The notes under the pieces: model-generated
What the model was told of the DNA's origin: nothing
Databases searched by the model: none
The model's input: only the letters and a program-made list of their open reading frames with translations
Made by a program: the position numbers and the translations under genes
Assembly (NCBI GenBank): GCA_040772065.1
Contig: JAXGYX010000001.1
Span: 1 to 64,000, forward strand
Direction of reading: 5' to 3'
DNA length: 64,000 nucleotides
Source: JAXGYX01 sp040772065
Lineage (GTDB): Bacteria; Bacillota; Clostridia; Saccharofermentanales; Fastidiosipilaceae
In this document: positions 25,902 to 36,137 of the stretch, in pieces
Layout: the number at the start of each line of letters is the position of its first letter
Position numbering within the stretch: the stretch's first letter is position 1

Positions 25902-26010
25902 CGTCGTCCTCCTTTCGCGCAAAATAAAAGACCTCCGAAGAAGTCATCAAAATCTATCTGTACGAGAGACAGCCCCTTGTCGGGGTGTCTGTCTTTCGGT
26001 TGCTTCGTTT

Positions 26011-26250
26011 TTAGTTGTACTTGCTGAGGATGATGGTGTAGACCGCCTTGACTTCGTCACCTAGTTCGATATCCCAGCCCCTGTCATAGTTGCAAAGGTC
26101 GCGGGTCTCGCCGACTCTGCGAATGGTCAGCTTACTGATTTTGCCGCCTTCGATACCTAACGGAGAGCTTTCCTCATAATGCTTTACCCAGTATTTGTAA
26201 TTGCTGCCTGTCGATGGGCAGGAGACAATTCCTTCACTCCACATTTTCAA
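26011..26250 (-). CDS. Conserved small phage protein, unknown
   Basis: 79 residues: MWSEGIVSCPSTGSNYKYWV … ISKLTIRRVGETRDLCNYDRG. Short proteins of this type recur between methyltransferase and terminase genes of Clostridial prophages. No function is known. It overlaps the upstream gene by 17 bases. The 109 bases between it and TerL hold only an imperfect GC hairpin (25967-25990). Confidence 0.6.
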   Translation of the reverse strand: MKMWSEGIVSCPSTGSNYKYWVKHYEESSPLGIEGGKISKLTIRRVGETRDLCNYDRGWDIELGDEVKAVYTIILSKYN

Positions 26251-27345
26251 GTTCCCCTGTCAATATCAGATTTGAATATTGCTTGGTGTCCGTGGAAATG
26301 AAGTTCGCTAATTCATTGAACCCCATCTCCATCGCAATTTTAAACACTACTTTGGTATCAAACATATTCGTGCGCCCCGTGGCCGCTACCTTGCGGCATT
26401 GTTCTCTGATAACTTCCGCTTTGGAAAGCAGTCTGATTTCATCCTCGCCAAAAACCGCTCCGAGATGTGAGCCGCTGTCCCAGATAATGAAAACCGTGCC
26501 TGTGTCGTCCACGAAGTCCACCGTTCCCATGTCGCCGGGCTTCAGCTTGGTGTAGGGGTCAGTCATGGAAATCAGTTCAACACGTACGCCTTTTTTATAC
26601 CTTGCCCTCCGTGCTTCGAGGGCTGCTTTTGAAATGAAATTATTCACTGTCTGCACCTCCATTTTCTTGCCGCCTTTCCAGCTTGAATTGCCCTCAAGTC
26701 TTGAAAGTAATATCTTTCGAGCTGCTTTGTACTCGTTGCCGATGAAGCCAAGGGAGAGCAGGAAACACCGCATGGCGTATTTTGGGTTGCCGTCAATGTC
26801 TTTTTCGCTTGCCGTGATTCGCTTCTTTTCAATAGCAGTTTTGCAAAGCAGGCTGATTAGCGTGGCGTAGGCTTCTGTGTGTTCCGCATCAATCGTTCCT
26901 TTAAACCAGGGGAACTGTAGAGTGTCAGCGGTCTGCTTAATCGGCAGGTCATCCGTTCCGAGCGACGCCTTGAGAAGCGTGGCTTTGGCATTCACCAGTT
27001 TGGAGAGGTTGTCGAGTTTCTCAGGTGTAAAGCCGTCAAGGGGTATTTCAATGGTCAGGCGGTCGGTGAGATCTGCTTGGTATGTGCTGCTTTCGGGTCC
27101 AGTCGCCAGCTCATCGTATTCTTCGGTGACTGCCTTGAAGCTGTGCAAACCGCAAAGGTTAGCGACCAGCTCCCGGTCGGTTGTCCTCGCCCGTGACTGT
27201 GCCGGTCTTGTCGATGTGGTAGCCGCCAACCTCGTAGGCGAATGTCGGCGCTCCGAGGTAATTGGTCGGGGCGTTAAGTTCATGACTGATGGCTGCGACC
27301 AGTGATTTTACGTTCAGGGCCTGTTACGTTGTAAGAAAGTCTCAT
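26234..27345 (-). pseudogene. Phage protein with DUF4314 domain, frameshifted
   Basis: ATG 27345 with GGAGG upstream: MRLSYNVTGPERK, then a shift to SLVAAISHELNAPTNYLGAP … HIDKTGTVTGEDN, then a second shift to RELVANLCGLHSFKAVTEEY … to the stop. The second break is a tandem duplication of ACCG near 27178. The C-terminal half holds a DUF4314-like beta domain (VELISMTDPYTKLKPGDMGT … FIIWDSGSHLGAVFGEDEI). Phage proteins of this type are often labelled virulence-related without evidence; role unknown. Confidence 0.75.
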
Positions 27346-27551
27346 GCTCGTTTCCTCCATTTTCCTTGATTTTGCAGGGGTTTTTGTCCTCCGCGCACTA
27401 CATATATCACTCTAAAAGCCTTTATTAGCAAGCGATTATGTGATAATAAATGCACCGAATATCAAGGAAATACAGCCCCTTGTTATTGTGTGTATGACAC
27501 AATGCCGCTGAGAATAAAATCATACTTGGAAGAGCCACATATTGTTTTTGA
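27346..27551. other. Non-coding AT-rich gap within the prophage
   Basis: 206 bases between the methyltransferase stop and the DUF4314 gene. No convincing reading frame. The 40 bases beside the DUF4314 gene carry its ribosome site. An internal promoter for the packaging genes could lie here, but I see no clear hexamer pair. Confidence 0.4.
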
Positions 27552-28805
27552 CTATATTAAAGCCACCTCTTTCACGAGATCGGCATATTGGAATACCTTG
27601 CCGTCACGCTCACAGGTGATGTCCTCGCCGCCGTTTTGCTTGTACTCGGCATACCTGCGTAAAATAACCGAAGCATACTTTTCGTCCAATTCGAGCATGT
27701 AGCAGGTGCGATCAAGCTGCTCGCAGGCAATGAGCGTCGAGCCGGAGCCTCCGAAAGTGTCCAGCACGATGGCGTTTGCCTGACTGCTGTTGGCAATCGG
27801 GTATGCCAGCAGGTCGAGGGGTTTGCTTGTCGGGTGATCGGCGTTTTTCTTTGGTTTATCGAAGTTCCAAATGGTGGTCTGCTTGCGGTCGGAATACCAC
27901 TTGTGTTTGGAGGTATTCTTAAAGGCATACAGCACCGGCTCGTGCATTTGCTGGTAATCACCCCGCCCAAGCACGAGGGCGTTTTTCACCCAGATGCAAG
28001 TCGTGGAGTAATGAAACCCCGCGTCCACGCAGGCACGAAAGAAGTTCACCTTCTCCGAATCCGAATGGAAGCAGTAAAAAGCCCCGCCATCGGCGAGGTT
28101 CTCATAAAGATTCTTAAATGCCGACAGCAAAAAGATGTAGAACTGTTCTGCCTTCATGCTGTCGTTCTTGATTTTTAGTCCGCTCACAGATTCAAAGCTG
28201 ACGTTGTAAGGGGGATCGGTCAGGACAAGATTGGCTTTGCGACCATCCATCAGCTTCTTGACAGTTTCCGATACCGTGGCATCGCCACAAATGAGTCGGT
28301 GCCGTCCCAGCGTCCAAACATCTCCGGGCAAAACAAAAGCCGCCTGTTCAAGAGCGGCTGTCAAGTCGAAATCGTCGTCAGCTACGTCCCCGCCGGGGTC
28401 GGCGAAGAGTTTTTCAATCTCGTCGGCGTCAAAGCCCGTAATTTCGAGGTCGAAGCCGAGTTCCTTGAGGTCGGCAAATTCCAGAGCTAAAAGTTCCTCG
28501 TCCCATCCGGCATTGAGTGCCAGTCTGTTGTCAGCAAGAATATACGCCCGCTTCTGCGCTTCGGTCAGATGCTCCACAAACACGCAGGGGATTTCGGTCA
28601 AACCTTCTTCCCGTGCTGCCATAATGCGTCCATGCCCTGCGATAATATTCAGGTCTTTATCCACGATGACCGGGTTGACGAAACCGAACTCGCGCAGGGA
28701 GGAGCGAAGCTGTAATATCTGCTCCTTGCTATGGGTGCGGGCGTTCCTTGCATATGGGACGAGACGGTCTATATTCACTTTTTCAAATCGTTCTGTCGAT
28801 TTCAT
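27552..28805 (-). CDS. ParB-like/DNA adenine-type methyltransferase fusion
   Basis: 417 residues, intact. The N-terminal 110 residues form a ParB-like domain (INIDRLVPYARNARTHS-like start, INPVIVDKDLNIIAGHGRIM). The methyltransferase has the catalytic motif DPPYNVSF (about 195-202) followed later by the SAM motif LDTFGGSGSTLIACEQL, the beta-class order. Such fusions modify phage or host DNA, probably to escape restriction. The target sequence cannot be read from the protein. Confidence 0.92.
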   Translation of the reverse strand: MKSTERFEKVNIDRLVPYARNARTHSKEQILQLRSSLREFGFVNPVIVDKDLNIIAGHGRIMAAREEGLTEIPCVFVEHLTEAQKRAYILADNRLALNAGWDEELLALEFADLKELGFDLEITGFDADEIEKLFADPGGDVADDDFDLTAALEQAAFVLPGDVWTLGRHRLICGDATVSETVKKLMDGRKANLVLTDPPYNVSFESVSGLKIKNDSMKAEQFYIFLLSAFKNLYENLADGGAFYCFHSDSEKVNFFRACVDAGFHYSTTCIWVKNALVLGRGDYQQMHEPVLYAFKNTSKHKWYSDRKQTTIWNFDKPKKNADHPTSKPLDLLAYPIANSSQANAIVLDTFGGSGSTLIACEQLDRTCYMLELDEKYASVILRRYAEYKQNGGEDITCERDGKVFQYADLVKEVALI

Positions 28806-28808
28806 ATA

Positions 28809-29309
28809 CTAAAACCCCCTGTTTGTTAGCAATTCGAGAAAGGCGTTCTTTTCTTCGCCCTGCGTGTTGCTGTGGCGATTGATGATTTGCATAATCAGGT
28901 TAAAGTCGCCTTGCATCGCCTTGTAATACTGAGCGCCTGCCGTGACATAGGGCGAGAGCTTCAGTTCCTTGGTCATTCGTCCGATTTTACGGTTCATGGC
29001 TTCGCAGGCAAGAAAGCCCTGCCTGTTCAGCACATAATCTGTAATCGTCTGCGGCGCGACATAACCATCACAGCCGCGAGCCACGATGTATTCCTCAATT
29101 TCATTTCGCAGCACATCTGCCGACGGCACTTCTTTTTCGCATTCCTTCATCGCAATGGAGAAGTAGTCCGCCATCACATTTTTGGAATTGACCTTTTTTG
29201 GTTTTGGCTGAGTTGCAGCATTTGCGCCAGAAGTTTTGCCTTCAAGCTTTTTATCGATTGGATTTTTCCGAGGACGGCCTGCCCCCGGACGATAGCCTCC
29301 GCTGGGCAT
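28809..29309 (-). CDS. Terminase small subunit (P27 family)
   Basis: 166 residues. The second ATG (29309) has GAGGTG at proper spacing; one two codons earlier abuts it. PSGGYRPGAGRPRKNP, then DVLRNEIEEYIVARGCDGYV … MTKELKLSPYVTAGAQ fit the P27 family, which recognises the packaging site. Its DNA-binding target, cos or pac, is likely near this gene. Upstream is the GATTTTT-rich tract. Confidence 0.85.
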   Translation of the reverse strand: MPSGGYRPGAGRPRKNPIDKKLEGKTSGANAATQPKPKKVNSKNVMADYFSIAMKECEKEVPSADVLRNEIEEYIVARGCDGYVAPQTITDYVLNRQGFLACEAMNRKIGRMTKELKLSPYVTAGAQYYKAMQGDFNLIMQIINRHSNTQGEEKNAFLELLTNRGF

Positions 29310-29321
29310 TGTCATCACCTC

Positions 29322-29369
29322 GTTTTTGATTTTGATTTCCGTTTTGATTTTTTGATTTTTGATTTTTGA
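29322..29369. repeat. Degenerate GATTTTT repeat upstream of terS
   Basis: About seven imperfect TTTTGATT units in 48 bases, T/G-rich on the plus strand. The tract is phased roughly every 7 bases just ahead of the small terminase gene, a place where packaging recognition sites are found. Could also be simple slippage. Confidence 0.6.
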
Positions 29370-29444
29370 ATAATTTGCACGGCAGGCCAAGCGCGCTGTC
29401 CACCTTAGAAGTCACAGGGATTGAGACCGCCCCTCGGTCTGAAC

Positions 29445-29794
29445 TTAAAAGTAGTCGCCTTGCCCAGCGTGAAGTCTTGAGTGGCATTCCTGACAAAGCG
29501 CCATCATATTCTCCCAGTCGTTTGTGCCGCCGTCGGTCAGCTTGACCTTGTGGTGTGCAAGCGTTGCGGGAGTAAGCCGTCCGTCACTTTACACATAACA
29601 CACAGCGGGTTCGCCGACAGGAACGCTGCACGGATTTGTTTCCACGTTCTACCGTAGCGTTTATTGCTGTCGGGGTCGCGGTCGTATCTGTTATATCGTT
29701 TGGCTTCCTGTTTCTGATGTTCCTCACAGTACCTACCCGTGGCCAGCTTGGCGCAGCCGGGGTAGGCGCAGGGTTTCTTTGCTTTATATGGCAC
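29445..29794 (-). pseudogene. HNH endonuclease, one frameshift
   Basis: GTG start at 29794 after AGGAGG: PYKAKKPCAYPGCAKLATGR … NPLCVMCKVTDG, one base missing near 29584, then RLTPATLAHHKVKLTDGGTN … MMALCQECHSRLHAGQGDYF. Zinc Cys pairs and the HH…N…H catalytic core are all present across the break. HNH proteins beside terS assist cos cleavage by terminase in known phages. Confidence 0.88.
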
Positions 29795-29820
29795 GTTGCA
29801 CCTCCTGTTCTGCGCATAAG

Positions 29821-29850
29821 AAAAGCCCCGTGGGATTGCTCCCGCGAGGC
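29821..29850 (-). terminator. Terminator at the early/late boundary of the prophage
   Basis: A 10-bp GC-rich stem with one mismatch (29825-29834 with 29841-29850) is followed on the minus strand by TTTTCTT. It separates the late regulator gene (DUF1492) from HNH/terminase, so late genes probably depend on regulated read-through or a promoter activated by the DUF1492 protein. Confidence 0.82.
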
Positions 29851-29912
29851 TCGTGTGTGCATTTAATTTTGCCATTTTAATAATAACAGGCTTCTAAGCG
29901 GAATTATAGTGG

Positions 29913-30343
29913 TCAACAGTGGCGTATGGCATCGATCTCGTCCAAAGCCCGGCCGTGAAGCCGGTAAACCCAGCGAAGGTCGAAATGCAGCTCGACCGCT
30001 ATCTGTTCCCATGTCTTGAAACACAAATACCTTAATTCCAGAAGCGTCTGGAGTTCGGGGCTTTCCACGCACTTAATCACCGTGACGATTTCATGCTTCA
30101 GATTTATCAGGCGAGTCAGGTCAGCGTTGATTTCAGACTCCAGGTCTACCATCTTGGCGATAACATCTTCCATGCGGTGAAATTGCGGTTTCCCTTGCTT
30201 GGCGGCACATCGGACAGAGTGGCACTTGCTTTTCCGGCGAGTTCTCGCAATGACTGCACCTGCTCAATCTTGCTATTGATACGCTGGTCTATGCGATAGG
30301 CTTGGGACAAATAATCCTTTGCCGATAGTTTTGGTTTGTTCAT
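29913..30343 (-). pseudogene. DUF1492 (ArpU-type) late transcription regulator, one frameshift
   Basis: MNKPKLSAKDYLSQAYRIDQ … PPSKGNRNF, one base missing near 30183, then HRMEDVIAKMVDLESEINAD … LRYLCFKTWEQIAVELHFDL … YRLHGRALDEI. The C-terminus is a sigma-70 region-4-like helix-turn-helix. The family drives late gene expression in Firmicute phages. Position at the end of the early block, just before a terminator, fits. Confidence 0.85.
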
Positions 30344-30400
30344 AGGCTACCTCCGATAATTTAGTCCACTCGGATTGGCAGCTTTTGACTCCATAGATTG

Positions 30401-31765
30401 TCATAGATTTGCTTTTACCGCATCAATTAAGGCGGTTTGTGTTTTGTCCTTGGCGGACAGGGCTTTCATTACCCGTTCGTCAATGGTGTCCTTGGCGATA
30501 ATGTGGTGGAGAACCACCGTTTCAGCTTTCTGACCCTGCCGCCACAGACGGGCGTTGGCCTGCTGGTAGAGCTCCAAACTCCACGTCAGCCCGAACCAGA
30601 TAATCGTGGAGCCGCCCGACTGAAGATTCAGGCCGTGTCCGGCAGAAGCGGGGTGGATTAAGGCGACAGGCCATTTACCCTCGTTCCAGCTTGCGATACT
30701 ATCCGATGTATCTAATTTTGTAAATGATATATGCCGGTCTTTCAGCCTTGCTGATATTCGCTCCAAATCGTGCTTGAACCAGTAGGCCACGAGAACGGGC
30801 TTGCCGTTGGCGGCTTCGATTAAATCCTCAAGGGCATCCAGTTTGCGGTCATGGATGTAGTGGACTGTGCCGTCGTCGCCATAGACCGCACCGTTCGCCA
30901 TCTGGCAGAGCTTTCCTGATAGGGCGGCGGCATTGGCGGCAGTGACATCGCCACCAGCCAGTTTTAACACCAAGTCCTGCCGCAGTTCGTCATATCGCTC
31001 ACGCTCTTTGTCTGATAGCTTCACAGGATACCCAGCGGTTACCAGATCCGGCATGATCAAGTGGTCAGTAGATTTCATGGATATGGTAATGTCGGCGATT
31101 TTGGCGTATATTTCTTTTTCAGCAAACGGCAGAGGCTTGTAGCTGAATATGACCTGACCGTTTCTTTTGTCGGGCGTGAAAGTATGTGCTGCGATACTGC
31201 CCGATGAACCGTCCGAGCCGCTGACCCATGTCGAGAAGCCGGTACTCAGCCCATAAATCCATCAAACCGTTACTGCTCGGAGTTCCCGTCAGACCGATGA
31301 TGCGTACTACCTTGGGGCGAACCTTCATCAATGACCTGAACCGCTTTGTCTGGTGGTTCTTGAAGCTGGATAGTTCATCAACCACCAAGGTGTCGAAATC
31401 GAAAGGGATGCCGCTGTCCTCGATCAGCCACCCTACGTTTTCGCGGTTGATGATGTAAATATCTGCTTTAGCCTGAAGCGCCGCTTTGCGCTCCGTCTCC
31501 GTGCCGACAGCCACGGATAACCGCAGATCGGAGAGATGCTCCCATTTGTGAAGCTCATCCGGCCATGTGTCACGGGCGACTCGAAGCGGGGCAATTACTA
31601 AGATCCTGTGGGCTTCAAAGCTGTCAAACAGCAGGTCGGCGATGGCGGTGAGTGTTAGCACCGTTTTGCCTAACCCAAGCCCATATCGAGGAACACAGCT
31701 GCGACAGGGTTTTTCTTGATATATTCGGTCGCATATCGCTGGTAATCGTGCGGTATGAACTTCAT
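30401..31765 (-). pseudogene. SNF2/DEAD-type phage helicase, several frameshifts
   Basis: Start ATG 31765 after GGAGGTGATG: MKFIPHDYQRYATEYIKKNP, then GLGLGKTVLTLTAIADLLFD (Walker A, one base missing just before), VVDELSSFKNHQTKRFRSL (DE box) and GLTGTPSSNGLMDLWAEYRL. Another break lies near 31160. The C-terminal helicase domain ends GHGLNLQSGGSTIIWFGLTW … LWRQGQKAETVVLHHIIAKD. It remodels DNA during phage replication. Dead as written. Confidence 0.85.
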
Positions 31766-32048
31766 CCGGCATCACCTCCAATCTGCTCTAAAATTTCTCC
31801 GATTTGCGCTCCATCGTCCAGAACGTAGACCGCAAAACCCAACCGCCGAAGCATCCCATGCCGCGCTTCCTGCAAAGGTCGAGGTTTCTCCCCATGCCGC
31901 TTCACTTCAACAAAGGCGATTTTGCCGCGCGGCAGGAGAATAAGGCGGTCGGGCATCCATCAAAACCGGGACTTGTAAATTTAAGTGCGATACCACCCAT
32001 TGCTTTGACTGCTTGGACGAGTTTCTGTTCTATGGTTTTCTCTCTCAC
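31762..32048 (-). pseudogene. VRR-NUC domain nuclease, one frameshift
   Basis: GTG start 32048 with GGAGG upstream: REKTIEQKLVQAVKAMGGIA … TSPGFDG, one base missing near 31955, then MPDRLILLPRGKIAFVEVKR … LGFAVYVLDDGAQI. The D…EVK core of the PD-(D/E)XK fold is clear. About 95 residues. In phages it pairs with the SNF2-like helicase encoded next to it, overlapping by 4 bases. Confidence 0.85.
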
Positions 32049-32274
32049 GATAACCTCCAATTTCTCATTTGCCGATTGCCCGATTTTTCCTATAATTACT
32101 ACGCGTGCGTTTCCCGTGTGCCTATTACTCTTATCCTTACCTATATAAATTAGTAGAATAAAATGGGCAATAAGGGAAAGAGCAACCGTAGAACACTGAT
32201 TTAGTAGGGGCTTGCGACTTTGCCGAGCTTGGTTGCCGAAGCCCCAAAACGAGCAGACAGGCAATAAAAATGCT
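32049..32274. other. Non-coding gap between VapE and VRR-NUC genes
   Basis: 226 bases with no supported reading frame. The part next to VRR-NUC is AT-rich and could hold a minus-strand promoter. The stretch 32203-32247 can fold into a GGGGCTT/AAGCCCC hairpin with a long loop. I see nothing firmer. Confidence 0.4.
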
Positions 32275-34599
32275 TCATTCCGTTCTAACGAACACCCTTT
32301 GAATGCCATAGATGGGCAAGGATTTTTTGCCGGTCTTATTTCCGTCGAATAGAGACCAGCCGCCGATACGGTTCAAGATACCTTGGATTTCGTAAGGAAT
32401 CAGCTTTCTTTATGGACTCGCGGGACTTACCGAAGCACTCACACCATATCTCCATCACGCAGACTTGATTCCTGCGGACGCTTCCGCTCGCTCTTGTGGG
32501 GTCGTCAGGGGAACGGATGTATTCGATCCTGCGATAAAGGTCCATTGCATCCCAGCTTTCAGGTAGCAGGGTTTCAAGGTAATCTAAACCATGCCCTCGC
32601 GCTCGTCGTTTTCCATAGCGTTGCGCTGTTCGGCAAACGCCGCCATAGCAACATCGCCTTTTAAGAACAATTCTTCGCCGCCTTGGTATTTTACGAGGGC
32701 TTCCGCCCAAATCTGGTCTATGTCCGTAAGCTCCCAAGCGCGGTATTTTCCTTCGCCGGATACCCAAACAGGCCAGAAGCGTCGGTTGCCCGTGATGTCC
32801 CGCAGAAATCCGCCGTCTGAGTTGGTCGTACCCACGATAATACACTGGCGCGGGTGGCTCTCAACCGCCCGGCCATACGAAGGACGATACTTATCATCTG
32901 TGCGGGTGATAAAGGATTTTACTGTCTCGACATCCATTTTCTTAATGCCCGCAAGCTCCCCGAGTTCGAGAATCCAGTAGCCCTGAAGCTTCTCCGGGGC
33001 GGTTTTATCCTTCATATCAGATATAGAAAGGCTGTCGGAATACCATTGCTGCCCCAGTTTGGAGAAGAGTGTGGATTTTCCGATACCCTGCTTACCGTTG
33101 AGGACAAGGATGGAGTCATGCTTTGTGCCGGGGCTAATAATCCGAGCCACCGCTGCTACGAGGGTCTTACGGGTGACGGCTCTGGTATAAGGCGAATCTT
33201 CCGCACCGAGGTAATCAATAAGCAGTGTGTCGATTCGAGGAACTCTGTCCCATTCGGGCAAGCCTTCGAGGTATTCCCGAATCGGATGATAAGCACGGTC
33301 GTCGGCAACCTTAGCCAGCGCAAGTTCATAGTTTCGAGCCGAGAACGTGCCATAGCGTTTATCGACGAAAGCCACAAGCTGGGCTGTATCGACATCCCGC
33401 CAAGGCTTATGTGGACGTTCCCAGGGCAGTTCGTCCCCATATATCTGGTTGGCGAGGCGATTATGTCGGATACCCGTTAAGGTTTCGTCGTTGTTCAGGA
33501 TAAGGAGCAGGTTGCCGAGGGTGTTGGAGAGGATGCCGCTTTTCTCACGCTGAAGCTGGGATTTCCAATCAGCATCTTCATCAAAGTCGCTTTCAGCCTT
33601 GGCAATGCGCTCCTCGGCGAGCAGTAGTTTTACATTTTCATCCTGTACTGCCAGTGCGCTCATCGCCTTAAAGCCTGCCTTTTCGTCAAGGTCGGTGAAC
33701 TTATGGATGCGGACGAGGTCAAAGGCGTTTAACAGCCTGCCACAGGCGGGGTCGGTGGCGTGATGGGAATACGACCATTTGCTTTCATACAGCACCACAC
33801 CCGCCGAACTATCGGCAGGGATATAGTCATAACGGCCGCTCATTGCCGACGCCTCGTATACATCAGATAGAAATGTTGCAATCACATCTTCAATCGAATA
33901 AGCACGACAGAAAGCGCCGACCACGCCTTCTTTTTCGAGCGGATCTTGCTGCTGGCGGATGTTGCGCTGTATCACTTCGGACTGGCGGCTTGATGTAGGC
34001 CAGAGTGAGCAGTCGTGCCAATCGGAGAGCTTGGAGAGGTATGCGTCTGGATCGAGGACATCGCCATCGATTTCTTTAAAAATGTATTCACCGTCGGAAG
34101 GTGTGGACGGCCAGTACATCAAACGTTCCGGTTCATAGGTGCTGTCATCAAAGAAGTCCATGCCGATGACTTCCGCTACCAGTCGGGAAACAGCAGCGTA
34201 TTCGTCCGGCGAAATCTCGCGGGCAAGCGGAATAACCATGCGAAGCCGGGGTTCTTCGGGTGTATGGCTGTGGGTAGAATAGATCACGCACTTGTGAGGA
34301 AACAGCATCTCCACCGTGTCAATAAAATTACTACCGGCGTGATCGGCATCAAGAGTTATCCCCGAGCGACTTTCTACCGTATCCTTTTTACGTCTGCCGC
34401 CCTTTAGATGCCCGAGAACATAGCCACCTACATCTTTTGCGGCATCGCGACGGTCTTTGGTGAATCTCTTGTATTCTGCGACAGTTTCAGTTGTGCGGCG
34501 AGTGACTTTGAACCGCTCGCACAATCCTTCAAATGTGGTCTTTTTATTGATCCACCGTTTTGAAAGACGGCTGTCGCCATATGCGATTTTAAGTTCCAT
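32275..34599 (-). pseudogene. VapE-family primase-helicase, frameshifted near C-terminus
   Basis: Start ATG 34599 (MELKIAYGDSRLSKRW). About 670 residues in one frame: an N-terminal region with GITLDADHAGSNFIDTVEML (primase-like), then the virulence-associated E domain with LNGKQGIGKSTLFSKLGQQW (Walker A) and ILELGELAGIKKMDVETVKS. Frame is lost near 32590 and 32370. The remaining C-terminus reads DYLETLLPESWDAMDLYRRI … YEIQGILNRIGGWSLFDGNK. This is the replicative helicase of many Firmicute phages. The catalytic part is whole, so residual activity is conceivable. Confidence 0.88.
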
Positions 34600-35011
34600 A
34601 TTCCAGCACCTCACATTTGTGGTTGTAGTACTTGATAGGTATACCGCGCTTTTTTTGCCTTAGCGATCTCGCGGGACATACCCTCGGAAGGTTTGCCGAA
34701 AACCCATAGCTCATCGCATTTGCCAAGCAGGACCAGGGCAAAGAACATCCCCAATTCGCGCTGCTCTCTGTCATCATCATCCATGAACTGCGGGTAGTGG
34801 AGGTGGGGCGCAATCGGGATGCACCCCTTGGAAACAGCAAAGCGGCAATATCCTCTGCCCGTTCGATGTTTCTTTCTGTGTCTCCTGCAAAAGGTGAAGC
34901 GAGGTAAACAAGCGGACGATAAGTTTTCTCCGGGGCTTCTGACTTTGCAACCGCCGTCAATGCTTCATAGGCGGTCGGGTCGGGATAACCCTCGCTATTG
35001 TACTTGTCCAT
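34589..35011 (-). pseudogene. DUF4406-like (deoxyribosyltransferase-fold) protein with internal frame excursion
   Basis: Begins PLVYLASPFAGDTERNIERA and ends GIPIKYYNHKCEVLEYGT in one frame. The middle (about 34680-34880) only makes sense in another: CIPIAPHLHYPQFMDDDDRE … KCDELWVFGKPSEGMSREIA. Two compensating indels keep the outer frame open. The fold is that of nucleoside 2-deoxyribosyltransferase-like phage proteins; possible role in nucleotide salvage. Confidence 0.8.
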
Positions 35012-35285
35012 CAGGCACCTCCCCTTGGTAATACTGCTCTACAAGCGAACGCAGCCAGTCGATTTCTTCATCAAGGCGGGCGTTTACCGATTCGTACATA
35101 GCGTTCTCAGCTTCAAGCGCAGCAAGCTGTTTTGACCGTTCTCCGCTTTTGTCCGCGCTGATAAACAGGAGTGAGAAGAAGCATGTCAGCCCGATCCACA
35201 TCAATACCCACGGGAGCGCTGACCATATTGCCTTCCCAACCTTCTTCAGAGCCGTCTTGATGGTTTGTTTTTTCTCAATATTCAT
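34995..35285 (-). CDS. Small membrane protein with coiled coil
   Basis: 96 residues: basic N-terminus, one membrane segment (about 22-44, WSALPWVLMWIGLTCFFSLL), then a charged heptad region (AALEAENAMYESVNARLDEE). Intact. It overlaps both neighbours. No family recognised; layout resembles phage membrane-anchored accessory proteins. Confidence 0.65.
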   Translation of the reverse strand: MNIEKKQTIKTALKKVGKAIWSALPWVLMWIGLTCFFSLLFISADKSGERSKQLAALEAENAMYESVNARLDEEIDWLRSLVEQYYQGEVPDGQVQ

Positions 35286-36052
35286 TGTCGTTTACCCCTT
35301 TCCCAAGGAACAGATTGATGAAATATTGCTGCCCCTTGCCTGTGACCTTGGTTGTTTTACTGATGGTGACATGACCGTCTGAATGAGTGATGGCGGTTTC
35401 CTTGACCCGGAAAAGCCCCAGATCCATCGCCCTTTGGGTTGGTGCGTTATAATCTGTTCCTTTGCGCTTGATGAGGTAGCCGTCCTGACGCAGTTTTTCA
35501 AACAGACGGTTCTGGCCGATTTCGATACCGTTGCCTTTGAGGATTTTTGCCAGTTCACCAATAAGGATGGTGCCCTCGGAGACAGACACCGCATCGGCGA
35601 AGATAACCTTTGGTTTATTCTCGGTGGCTTCCAGTTGCAGCCGTTCCTTGGCAGCGCGCTCTTCCTTAAGGGCGGTCAGCACTTTAATCCAAGAGTCGGG
35701 ATCGTTCATCAACTCTTCTAATTTGGCGGGAGTGACATATGCGCCGTGCCTGCGGATGGTGGGAAGCACTTCATGGGTGACCCAGCGTTTGAACTTTTTG
35801 GCTTCGGGCTTACGGGATAACAAAATAATGCTGTAAAGCCCGCTTTCAGTAACTGCGATCATTTCCTGTCGGCCACCAAGGGTGTCCACTAATACCGGCT
35901 CCCTTTCATCGTCGTCTAATCGTGCTGCTGCGTCGCGATATTTCTCAATCCCGAGAATGCCGCACACATCCTTAAGCACCAGAGAATATCGCTACCCTTT
36001 TTACAGTCCTGACTTCGTTCCCCTCATAGGAGAACACTTGTAATCCGTTCAT
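35275..36052 (-). pseudogene. Phage antirepressor (BRO-N + KilAC), frameshifted near N-terminus
   Basis: ATG 36052 after GGAGG: MNGLQVFSYEGNEVRTV, then frame loss in the next 20 codons, then LKDVCGILGIEKYRDAAARL … TESGLYSIILLSRKPEAKKF (BRO-N core) and a C-terminal KilAC-type DNA-binding domain (ILKGNGIEIGQNRLFEKLRQ … GYLIKRKGTDYNAPTQRAM). Such proteins switch prophages from lysogeny to lytic growth. Preceded by hairpin copy 2. Confidence 0.87.
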
Positions 36053-36084
36053 ATTGAACCTCCTGAAAAATTATTTTCGAGAGG

Positions 36085-36131
36085 CAACAACCCCTCTACT
36101 GCCTACAGACAGGAGGGGTTGTTTTGCGTAC
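36085..36131 (-). ncRNA. Conserved intergenic hairpin, copy 2 of 3
   Basis: Between the DNA polymerase stop and the antirepressor gene. On the minus-strand transcript GTACGCAA leads to an 11-bp stem (36113-36123 with 36086-36096) around CTGTCTGTAGGCAGTA. Outer stem bases differ from copy 1 (ACAAC/GTTGT against AAGAG/CTCTT) but still pair. The loop change AGAC to AGGC keeps pairing with GTCT through a wobble. No T run follows. Confidence 0.72.
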
Positions 36132-36137
36132 TGGCAT

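Noticed and set aside
25967..25990. Hairpin between TerL and the small phage gene
   Set aside because: A bulged stem around CCCC/GGGG without a T tract on either strand. Not enough to call a terminator.
32336..32845. 169-codon Arg-rich frame at the VapE end
   Set aside because: Only its last part corresponds to VapE; the first part is an out-of-frame shadow.
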